Shown here: positions 1-5,615 of the stretch, one piece after another
How the letters are laid out: every line of letters starts with the position of its first letter
Numbering within the stretch: the stretch's first letter is position 1
Source of the DNA: an uncultured bacterium
GTDB taxonomy: Bacteria > Chloroflexota > Anaerolineae > JACIWP01
Reading direction: 5' to 3'
Assembly: GCA_903872005.1 (NCBI GenBank)
Contig: CAIQJD010000394.1
Location: 1-6,308, forward strand
DNA: 6,308 bases
Translations under genes and position numbers: made by a program
Notes under the pieces: generated by a model
Told to the model about the DNA's origin: nothing
The model's database searches: none
Seen by the model: only the letters and a program-made list of their open reading frames with translations

Positions 1-2
1 AG

Positions 3-1217
3 ATGCAGGGCGACGCCGCGGCGCAAGAGGGCCGGCCGGCCGAGGCCATCCTGGCCTATCGCCGCGCCGCCGACCAGGACGGCCGTAACGTCTCGGCGCT
101 GACCAAGCTGGGGCAGGCGTATGCCGGCCAGGGCCGGCGCCGCCTGGCGGCGCGTTATCTGGAACGCGCGGCCGCCCTGCGCCCGACCGACGCCGGGCTG
201 GCGCAATCTCTGGCCGCCGTCCAGGCCGGCGCAGATGCCGGGCCGCTGGCGCTGGCCTGGAGCGTCTCGGCCGGCGAAAGCGTGCCGACCGGCATCGCGC
301 TGCACGCCGGCGTCCTGTACGTCGCTCTGGAAAGTGGGGCCGTGCTGGCCGCGCGCGCCGCTGATGGCGCGACCGTGTGGCAGGCGACGTTGGCCGGCGG
401 CATCAGCGCCGCGCCGGCGTTGGGAGAAGACCTGCTCCTCATCGGTGGACTCGACGGCGCGCTGCATGCCCTGGCCCCCGCCGATGGTCGCCAACGCTGG
501 GAGTTCAAGACCGGCGCGCCCATCCACGCGCCGGCCACGGTCGCCGCCGGCGTCGTCTATTGCCCTTCCAGCGATGGCCGGCTTTACGCTCTGGCGGCCG
601 GCGATGGCGCGCTGCTATGGCAGATGGAAACCGCCGCCCCCATGAACGGCGCGGCCACTGTGGACGCCGGCGTCCTCTACATGGGGACCGGCGAAGGCTA
701 TATCCTGGCGTTGGATGCCGCCAGCGGCGAGCGCATCTGGAACCCCGGCGTCTTGACCCAGGGGCCGGCCGAATGCCAGCCCTTGATTGTGGGGCAACGC
801 GTGCTGGTCGGCTCTGGGGATAGCCGGCTCTATTGCCTGGCCCTGGCCTCCGGCGGCGAATATTGGCGCTACTCGACGGCCGACGCCATCTATGCTCAGC
901 CGGCGGTCATCAGCGATACCGTCTATTTGGCCTCGGCCGGCCGCACGCTGACGGCCCTCAACCTGTTGACCGGCGAGTCGGACTGGGAGATTGATCTGAA
1001 GAGCATGTTGATTTACCCGCCGACGCCGGCCGGCGATCTCTTGTATGTCGTCGCCAATGGCGATCCGCGCTTGTATGCCATTGCGCGCCGCGATGGCCGC
1101 ATCGTCTGGCAGATGGATACCGGCGACTGGCCGGTCTCGCCGGCGCTCATGGATGCGGGGCTGCTTTTCCTGGCCGGCAAGGACGGAGCGCTCCTGGCCT
1201 ATCGGGTCGCGCCGTAG
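3..1217 (+). CDS. TPR and PQQ-like beta-propeller repeat protein (5' partial)
   Basis: This is probably a protein-interaction scaffold rather than an enzyme. The first 60 or so visible residues form helical TPR-like repeats (for example AEAILAYRRAADQD, then LGQAYAGQG and LERAAALRPTD). After that comes an eight-bladed propeller of the PQQ/YVTN type. Each blade has a V/LY...DG.L.AL..DG...W pattern, and the blade tryptophans fall at residues 86, 126, 166, 206, 246, 288, 328 and 369, so the period is almost exactly 40. The final strand (LLAYRVAP) looks like the half-blade that closes the ring with the first W-strand. The reading frame is open to the left edge and the first TPR appears already under way, so the ATG at base 3 is probably internal and the true start lies outside. 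No signal peptide can be judged. Many such propellers bind no PQQ; I see no quinoprotein dehydrogenase active-site signature. It is separated from the next gene by more than 400 bases and is likely an independent transcription unit. Confidence 0.85.
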   Translation: MQGDAAAQEGRPAEAILAYRRAADQDGRNVSALTKLGQAYAGQGRRRLAARYLERAAALRPTDAGLAQSLAAVQAGADAGPLALAWSVSAGESVPTGIALHAGVLYVALESGAVLAARAADGATVWQATLAGGISAAPALGEDLLLIGGLDGALHALAPADGRQRWEFKTGAPIHAPATVAAGVVYCPSSDGRLYALAAGDGALLWQMETAAPMNGAATVDAGVLYMGTGEGYILALDAASGERIWNPGVLTQGPAECQPLIVGQRVLVGSGDSRLYCLALASGGEYWRYSTADAIYAQPAVISDTVYLASAGRTLTALNLLTGESDWEIDLKSMLIYPPTPAGDLLYVVANGDPRLYAIARRDGRIVWQMDTGDWPVSPALMDAGLLFLAGKDGALLAYRVAP

Positions 1218-1254
1218 CCTGGGCCTTTGTGGCATTGCTCATAGGTTAACAATT

Positions 1255-1276
1255 CGATGCGCGCGCGACCGCATCG
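1255..1276 (+). terminator. Small hairpin after the propeller gene, possible weak terminator
   Basis: CGATGCG (1255-1261) and CGCATCG (1270-1276) form a perfect 7-bp stem around an 8-base loop, 37 bases after the propeller stop codon. AATT on both outer sides could add pairs across a small bulge. There is no run of T after it, so it is not a standard intrinsic terminator. It may instead protect the 3' end, be a binding site, or mean nothing. Confidence 0.25.
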
Positions 1277-1516
1277 CGCAATTGGGGATATATGGCGCAG
1301 CCCAGTTCTTTTTGCAGAAGAGGCAAAGCTGCCGGGCATTGTGAAATGTCGCAAGAAGCCTCATGGCCCATCCGTCTTTACTCAGGTCGCTCTCGCCTTG
1401 GAACTAAACTTGACGAACGATGCAATGGTTAACCCATGAACAAGATCCTTGTGGCGGCCCCGGCGTAGCTATATACAGATGGAGGTTGGTGGAGAGATGC
1501 AGAAGCAGGGAGTATA

Positions 1517-1613
1517 CACCGCAGAGGCGCGGACGGCGCAGGGTTCAGAGAGGAAGGGGGCTTCGCAGCCCGAATATGCTGGTCTTCTCTGCGGCCTGTG
1601 CGTTTCGGCGGCG
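1517..1613. repeat. Degenerate CGCAGAG/CTCTGCG inverted repeat (MITE- or REP-like)
   Basis: The left arm (about 1517-1556) begins CACCGCAGAGGCGCGGACGG and ends AGAGAGGAAG. The right arm (about 1584-1613) begins CTTCTCTGCGGCCTGTGCG and ends GGCGGCG. Reverse-complementing the right arm gives GCCGCcGAAaCGCaCaGGCcGCAG...AGAAG, which pairs with the left arm with several mismatches and a gap of about 6 bases. The gap between arms is 27 bases. The building word, CGCAGAG repeated every 9-11 bases and mirrored as CTCTGCG, resembles a dispersed repeat I recall from intergenic regions of Chloroflexota and other environmental genomes; that recollection cannot be checked here. It ends 27 bases before the chosen start of the binding-protein gene, so it would lie in the mRNA leader or disturb the upstream promoter. 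An alternative is a simple regulatory stem-loop. Confidence 0.5.
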
Positions 1614-1640
1614 AAATTCTTCGGACGCCCACAAGGGGCG

Positions 1641-2645
1641 ATGCTACGGGGCAGGGCGGTGAGACGCGCACAAGGCGCTATGCTACTGGTCTTGTTGCTG
1701 GCGCTGGCCGGCTGCGCGCCGGCCGCGACGCCGGCTCCCGGCAAGCCCATGTCCGATATCACCATTGCCATGGGCTATATCCCCAACGTGCAGTTCGCGC
1801 CCTTCTACATCGCCCAGGAGAAGGGCTACTTCGCCGCCGAAGGGCTGACCGTCAAGTTCGACTACGGCTTCGAGGCTGACCTGATCAAGCTCCTGGCGAC
1901 GGACAAACTGCAATTCGTCGTCGGCAGCGGCGACCAGGTCATCCTGGCGCGCTCCCAGGGCTTGCCCATCGTCTACGTGTTGCAATGGTATCGGCAGTTC
2001 CCGGTCTCGGTCGTCTCGCTGGCCGAGAAAGGGATCGCCAGGCCGGCCGACCTGATCGGCAAGACGGTGGGCACGCCGATGCTGGCCGGCGCCAGCTATG
2101 TCGGCTGGAAGGCGCTGACCCAGGCGGCCGGCCTGCCCGAAGCGAAGATCAATCTGCAAGTCGTCGGCTACGCCCAGCTCGCCAGCCTGACCGAGGGCAA
2201 GGTGGACGCGGCCATTTGCTACATCGTCAACGAGCCAGTGCAGTTGCGCTCCATGGGCCGGCCGGTCAACGAGATGCTGGTATCAGATTACGCCGACATC
2301 GTCTCCAATGGCCTGCTGACCAATGAGAAGAGCGTCAAAGAGCGGCCGGCGCTGGTGGGGGGACTGGCGCGGGCGCTACAGAAGGGCATCGCGGATGCCA
2401 TCGCCAACCCGGCCGAAGCCTTCGAAATTTGCTTGAAGGCTGTGCCCGAAGCCGGCGGCGACAACCGCGCCCTGCAAGAGGCGGTGCTCAAGCGTTCCAT
2501 CGAGCTGTGGCGGGCCGAGCAGATCGGCGCATCGCAGCGCGCCAGTTGGGTCGCCTCGCAGGAGTACATGGCAAAGGCCGGCCTGATTGACGCGACCAGC
2601 GACGTGGATAAGATGTTCACCAACCAATTCGTGACGGGGAAATGA
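1641..2645 (+). CDS. ABC transporter substrate-binding lipoprotein, NMT1/THI5-like (SsuA/ThiY/RibY-type)
   Basis: This is a 334-residue ligand-binding component of an ABC importer, anchored to the outside of the cytoplasmic membrane by a lipid. From the ATG at 1641 the N terminus has four arginines, then a hydrophobic stretch (LLVLLLALAG) and a lipobox ending in Cys25. The ATG at 1680 would leave only 11 residues before the cysteine and no positive n-region, so 1641 is preferred; AAGGGG at 1633-1638 is a close but usable ribosome binding site. The mature protein opens with ITIAMGYIPNVQFAPFYIA and QEKGYF, the hallmark of NMT1/THI5-like proteins. FDYGFEADLIKLL, SGDQVILARSQGLPIVYV and ICYIVNEPVQL follow. 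The family binds hydroxymethylpyrimidine, riboflavin, sulfonates or nitrate; the FDYG.E.D and NEPVQL segments remind me most of the vitamin or pyrimidine binders, but the ligand is not established. The frame stays open back to 1449, but that extension runs through a non-coding repeat and is rejected. The ATPase gene starts 7 bases downstream. Confidence 0.88.
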   Translation: MLRGRAVRRAQGAMLLVLLLALAGCAPAATPAPGKPMSDITIAMGYIPNVQFAPFYIAQEKGYFAAEGLTVKFDYGFEADLIKLLATDKLQFVVGSGDQVILARSQGLPIVYVLQWYRQFPVSVVSLAEKGIARPADLIGKTVGTPMLAGASYVGWKALTQAAGLPEAKINLQVVGYAQLASLTEGKVDAAICYIVNEPVQLRSMGRPVNEMLVSDYADIVSNGLLTNEKSVKERPALVGGLARALQKGIADAIANPAEAFEICLKAVPEAGGDNRALQEAVLKRSIELWRAEQIGASQRASWVASQEYMAKAGLIDATSDVDKMFTNQFVTGK

Positions 2646-2652
2646 GCGCGAC

Positions 2653-3453
2653 ATGATCGAAACAGAGTTCGCCGGCGCGGGCGTGGGGGGATTGCCGCCG
2701 GCCGCCATGCGCGTGGAGCATGTCTCGCTGGCCTTCAGCGACAGCGCCGGCGATGTGGAAGCGTTGGAAGATGTCAGCCTGAGCGTGCGTGGCGGCGAAT
2801 TCCTGACCCTCCTCGGCCCATCGGGCTGTGGCAAGTCCACGCTGCTACGCATCATGGCCGGCCTCTTGGCCCCGACGCGCGGCCGCGTGGCGCTGGACGC
2901 CCAACCTTTGACCGCGCCGACGCGCGAGATCGGCTATGTCTTTCAATCGGCCAACCTGATGCCCTGGCGCACGGTCTTGCAGAACGTGACGCTGCCGCTG
3001 CAGATTGCCGGCATGGCCGGCGCGGAGAGCGAGCGCCGCGCCCTGGAGATGATCCGGCTGGTGGGGTTGGCCGGCTTCGAGGGCGCGCGGCCGCGCCACC
3101 TGTCGGGCGGGATGCAGCAGCGTGTCGCCATCGCCCGCGCCCTGGTCGGCCAGCCGCGCATCTTGATGCTGGATGAGCCATTCGGCGCGCTGGATGCGCT
3201 GACCCGTGAGCGCATGAACCTGGAATTGTTGCGGGTCTGGGAGCTACAGTGCCATACGGTCGTGATGGTGACGCACAGCATCCAGGAGGCGGTCTTCCTC
3301 TCGTCGCGCGTCCTGGTGATGAGTCCGCGCCCCGGCCGGCTGGTGGGAGAGTTCAGCGTGCCTTTCGGCCGGCCGCGCCAGCTCGATATCGTCTACACAG
3401 AAGCCTTCGCGCAGCTCTCGCATCGTATCCGTCAGGCCATTCAGATCGTCTGA
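2653..3453 (+). CDS. ABC transporter ATP-binding protein (SsuB/TauB/ThiZ type)
   Basis: This 266-residue protein is the cytoplasmic ATPase that would power uptake of the ligand caught by the neighbouring lipoprotein. All motifs are intact: Walker [10 protein letters not shown] (55-63), Q-loop Gln98 in [12 protein letters not shown], signature LSGGMQQR (150-157), Walker B ILMLDEP (170-176) with catalytic Glu175, D-loop GALD (178-181), and H-loop His208 in [12 protein letters not shown]. The [16 protein letters not shown] ending is typical of the nitrate/taurine/sulfonate ATPase group. The ATG at 2653 lies 7 bases after the binding-protein stop, which suits translational coupling, although its ribosome binding site is weak. 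The ATG at 2707 ([10 protein letters not shown]) is an alternative, since recognisable domain sequence begins there. No transmembrane permease gene is found next to it, which is odd for this family. The radC ribosome binding site overlaps its last bases. Confidence 0.93.
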   Translation: MIETEFAGAGVGGLPPAAMRVEHVSLAFSDSAGDVEALEDVSLSVRGGEFLTLLGPSGCGKSTLLRIMAGLLAPTRGRVALDAQPLTAPTREIGYVFQSANLMPWRTVLQNVTLPLQIAGMAGAESERRALEMIRLVGLAGFEGARPRHLSGGMQQRVAIARALVGQPRILMLDEPFGALDALTRERMNLELLRVWELQCHTVVMVTHSIQEAVFLSSRVLVMSPRPGRLVGEFSVPFGRPRQLDIVYTEAFAQLSHRIRQAIQIV

Positions 3454-3459
3454 AAGGAG
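3453..3459 (+). promoter_or_regulatory. Strong ribosome binding site that sets the radC start
   Basis: AAAGGAG runs from 3453, the last base of the ATPase stop codon, to 3459, eight bases before the ATG at 3468. It is the best Shine-Dalgarno match of the plus-strand genes. It supports 3468 over the frame's earlier starts, and its overlap with the stop suggests coupled translation. Confidence 0.75.
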
Positions 3460-3467
3460 CGTCGCGC

Positions 3468-4169
3468 ATGGAAGATTCGGGCCGGCCGGTCTATCAACCC
3501 ACGATCAAAGAGATGCCGGAGACGGAGCGGCCACGCGAGCGGCTGGCCCACTATGGCGCCGGCGCGCTCTCCACGGTGGAGCTGCTGGCGATCATCCTCC
3601 GCACCGGCGTGGCCGGCCACAACGTGGTCAACATGGCCATGGGCCTGCTGACGCGCTACGGCGGGCTGAACGGGTTGGCGCGTGCCAGTTTCTCCGAGCT
3701 ATGCGGGGAATATGGGATGAGTGTCGCCAAGTCGGCGCAGTTGAAGGCGGCGCTGGAGCTGGGACGCCGGCTTTTGATCGAAGCGCCGGAGCAGCGCCCG
3801 CAGATCATGTCGCCGGCCGACGCGGCCAATCTGGTGCAGGCCGAAATGCAGACGTTGGAACAGGAAGAGTTGCGGGTGCTGCTGCTGGATAGCAAGCACC
3901 GCGTGCAGGATATGCGGACGGCGGCGGTGGGTTCGCTGAACAGCAACGCCGTGCGGGTGGGAGAACTGTTCCGCGAGGCGATCCGGGCCAACTGCGCGGC
4001 GGTGATCGTCGTGCACAACCATCCGTCGGGCGATCCGACGCCGTCGCGCGAGGATATGGCGTTCACGCGACAGATCATTGACGCCGGCCGGCTGTTGAGC
4101 GTGGAAGTGCTGGATCATTTGATCATCGGCCGGCAGCGCTGGGTGAGCCTGATGGAGCAGGGTACGTGA
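3468..4169 (+). CDS. radC: RadC family protein (UPF0758, JAMM/MPN domain)
   Basis: This is a 233-residue cytoplasmic protein of usual RadC length. The N-terminal half carries the helix-hairpin-helix-like UPF0758 region: [18 protein letters not shown], then [10 protein letters not shown] (about 19-47). The C-terminal half is the JAMM (MPN) metalloprotease-like fold: [14 protein letters not shown] (133-146), [18 protein letters not shown], then [20 protein letters not shown] with His183, His185 and Asp196 as the presumed zinc ligands, and LDHLIIG near the end. Despite the name, a direct role in recombination repair has not held up in Escherichia coli, and the biochemical function of the family is unsettled. 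The start is fixed by AAAGGAG eight bases upstream; the frame continues upstream inside the ATPase gene but shows no RadC similarity there. It probably shares a transcript with the two transporter genes, though no functional link is evident. Confidence 0.95.
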   Translation: MEDSGRPVYQPTIKEMPETERPRERLAHYGAGALSTVELLAIILRTGVAGHNVVNMAMGLLTRYGGLNGLARASFSELCGEYGMSVAKSAQLKAALELGRRLLIEAPEQRPQIMSPADAANLVQAEMQTLEQEELRVLLLDSKHRVQDMRTAAVGSLNSNAVRVGELFREAIRANCAAVIVVHNHPSGDPTPSREDMAFTRQIIDAGRLLSVEVLDHLIIGRQRWVSLMEQGT

Positions 4170-4240
4170 ACCTCCCGCAGGTTGCCTGATCTGGGGGATG
4201 GGCGCCCGGCCGGCGGGCCAGGCCCCGCCCCGCGCCGGTC
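4170..4240. terminator. GC-rich gap between converging genes with candidate terminator hairpins
   Basis: These 71 bases separate the radC stop from the stop of the minus-strand gene. AACCT/AGGTT (4169-4173 and 4179-4183) makes a short stem right at the radC stop. GCCCG/CGGGC (4204-4208 and 4214-4218) makes a second stem with a GCCGG loop. GGCGC (4201-4205) could alternatively pair with GCGCC (4232-4236). None is followed by a T run on either strand, so a bidirectional terminator is plausible by position but not shown. Confidence 0.3.
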
Positions 4241-5608
4241 TTACTTCAAGATGTAGAACGTGGCGCGCTTATCGCCGATCTTGAGGAGCAGGTTCTTGCC
4301 GACCAGCTCGGCCAGGTCGCGGCGGATGGTCTCATCGCTCACATCGGGGAAGAGCTGCTTGAGATCGCGGTTGGTGATGCGGCCATGCTCTTCGGCGAAG
4401 CGCACGGCGCCTTCCTGGCGTGGGTTGAGATCGAGATGCACCCAGCGGCCGGCCGCCCGCGAGAGATTGACCGGCGCGCCGACGCCCAATGGCCCGCGCA
4501 GAGTGACCCGGAAGCCGGCCGGCGTCTCCTCGAAGATCGGGGCCGGCAGCCCCTCTTGCTCCATCAGCGCCACCATGCGATCAATGCCGTAGCCGAGGCG
4601 CTCGATGAAGCCGAGGTCGGAGAGCGCCTGCACCAGGACCTCGTTGCGCGAGAAACGCTCGCGCAGAATATTCTCCACCGTGACATGGCCGGGGAGCCGG
4701 CCGGGACTGTAGCACTCGATGCGGTCGGCGAAGATGAAGAGCCGGATGGCGTCGCCGCGCTGGCGATAGTCGCGGTGCGCCACGGCGTTGACGATGGCCT
4801 CGCGCACGGCGGCCGGCGGGTATTGCCGGCGCTCCTGACGCTGCATGGCGTTGAGGCGCGCTGCGCGCGCCGTCGTCTGCTCGACGAAGCCCACCGCGCG
4901 TCGGATTTGCTCGGGCAGCGGGCCGCGAATCTGCTCTTTTATGAATTCGTCGCTCATCTCGCTGCCGGCGTAACGGATGGCCAGGATTTCGGCCGCCGGC
5001 GTGAAGCGTTGCGGATCGCGCCCGAAGAGGAGTGCGCCGGCCACGGTGGGCGTGAGCCGGCCGGCGACCACGCGCAGGCAGCCACGCGAGAGGAGCAGAT
5101 CGGTCAGCGGCCGGCCGACCGCGCCCAGGGCTTCGGCGTATTGCTCCACATGCCGCATCTCCAGGTCATCCAGAGACGCGTCGAGGAGAGCTTCGGCCTC
5201 GAAGGCCGGTTCGCTGCGCCCCAGGAGCAGCTCGCGCAGGGCCGGGCCGGCCAGGGCTTCGTTGCGCGGGCCGACGCGGCGCAGGTAGCGCCCATCGGCG
5301 CTGTAGACGTGGGGCAAGCCGGCCGGCGTGACGACGACCAGGATAGTCGCGCCATCCAGGGCCGTCAATTCGGGGATGGGCATGACCAGGGGCGGATCGG
5401 TTTGCAGGGCCAGGTCCATGACGCGCTGACGCGCCGCCGGCGGATCGGCCAGGCCGGCCGGCGCGCCGAGGACGAGGATGCCGCCGGCGGCGTTGGCGAA
5501 GGCGACCAGGGTTTCCTGGATACGCCGGGCGGGCGCTTTTTCGGGGAGCAGCTCCAGGTGGGAACCCGCGCCGGCGTCCAGCAGGGAACGTAATTCCACA
5601 GCGTTCAC
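4241..5608 (-). CDS. AlbA_2 / HATPase_c_4 / winged-helix putative regulator
   Basis: This is a 455-residue protein of the family often labelled 'ATP-binding protein' or 'RecG-like transcriptional regulator'; it has no helicase domain. Three parts are visible. Residues about 5-130 are an AlbA_2 (Schlafen-like) domain, with IQETLVAFANAAGGILVLG and YLRRVGPRNEAL. Residues about 260-370 are a GHKL-type ATPase (HATPase_c_4), with PAAVREAIVNAVAHRDY (265-281), SPGRLPGHVT (301-310), SRNEVLVQAL and ERLGYGIDRM (336-345). Residues about 395-455 are a DeoR-like winged helix, with ITNRDLKQLF and VSDETIRRDLAELVGKNLL. I chose the GTG at 5606-5608 because TGAGG lies five bases upstream of it. That start is also only 7 bases past the stop of the upstream gene, and recognisable sequence (NAVELRSLL) begins there. 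The frame could start as far up as 5734, but that would overlap the upstream gene. The likely role is ATP-dependent gene regulation; the target is unknown. Confidence 0.88.
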   Translation of the reverse strand: MNAVELRSLLDAGAGSHLELLPEKAPARRIQETLVAFANAAGGILVLGAPAGLADPPAARQRVMDLALQTDPPLVMPIPELTALDGATILVVVTPAGLPHVYSADGRYLRRVGPRNEALAGPALRELLLGRSEPAFEAEALLDASLDDLEMRHVEQYAEALGAVGRPLTDLLLSRGCLRVVAGRLTPTVAGALLFGRDPQRFTPAAEILAIRYAGSEMSDEFIKEQIRGPLPEQIRRAVGFVEQTTARAARLNAMQRQERRQYPPAAVREAIVNAVAHRDYRQRGDAIRLFIFADRIECYSPGRLPGHVTVENILRERFSRNEVLVQALSDLGFIERLGYGIDRMVALMEQEGLPAPIFEETPAGFRVTLRGPLGVGAPVNLSRAAGRWVHLDLNPRQEGAVRFAEEHGRITNRDLKQLFPDVSDETIRRDLAELVGKNLLLKIGDKRATFYILK

Positions 5609-5615
5609 GTCAGCC
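5609..5615 (-). other. Seven-base gap joining the two minus-strand genes
   Basis: The upstream gene stops with TGA at 5618-5616 and the AlbA_2 gene starts with GTG at 5608-5606. The ribosome binding site TGAGG for the second gene includes the stop codon itself. This arrangement usually means one transcript and coupled translation. Confidence 0.6.

Larger units (their letters stand above)
1218..1640. other. 423-base non-coding leader/intergenic region
   Basis: No credible gene lies here on either strand. The open frames are short, have no family resemblance, and mostly arise from the GC-rich repeat at 1517-1613. The base composition of 1225-1480 is visibly more A+T-rich than the flanking genes. 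The palindrome GCCGGC, frequent elsewhere, is absent from about 1165 to 1700. The region contains a 7-bp hairpin at 1255-1276, an inverted pair GGTTAACAATT (1244-1254) / AATGGTTAACC (1424-1434), and the CTCTGCG-type inverted repeat. The best promoter-like string is TATATA at 1470-1475, with TTGTGG at 1449-1454 fifteen bases upstream; this is weak. The promoter of the transporter genes should lie somewhere here, but I cannot fix it. I do not recognise a TPP, FMN or other riboswitch core. Confidence 0.5.

Noticed and set aside
1410..1434. TTGACG followed by TTAACC as a promoter
   Set aside because: The spacing is 13 bases, too short for a standard sigma-70 promoter, and the -10 match is poor.
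1257..1439. Small plus-strand open frame of 60 codons in the intergenic region
   Set aside because: It has no clear ribosome binding site and no recognisable motif, and it starts within the hairpin at 1255-1276.
1449..1640. N-terminal extension of the binding-protein frame back to a TTG at 1449
   Set aside because: It would place about 64 residues ahead of the lipoprotein signal, runs through the CTCTGCG repeat, and has no sensible protein sequence.
1648..1663. String GGGGCAGGGCGGTGAG resembling part of an FMN riboswitch
   Set aside because: It lies inside the start of the coding sequence and none of the other conserved FMN riboswitch helices or the GAAAUUCCC-type core is present.
2845..3281. 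Minus-strand open frames opposite the ABC ATPase
   Set aside because: They are antisense to intact Walker A, signature and Walker B motifs and are rich in Arg/Pro/Ser as expected of GC-rich shadows.
3249..3467. Upstream extension of the radC frame inside the ATPase gene
   Set aside because: The overlap is with well-conserved ATPase coding sequence, the residues do not resemble RadC, and a strong ribosome binding site precedes the ATG at 3468.
4385..5593. Plus-strand 402-residue open frame opposite the AlbA_2 gene
   Set aside because: It is a product of high G+C on the opposite strand; the minus strand shows clear ordered domains and this frame shows none.
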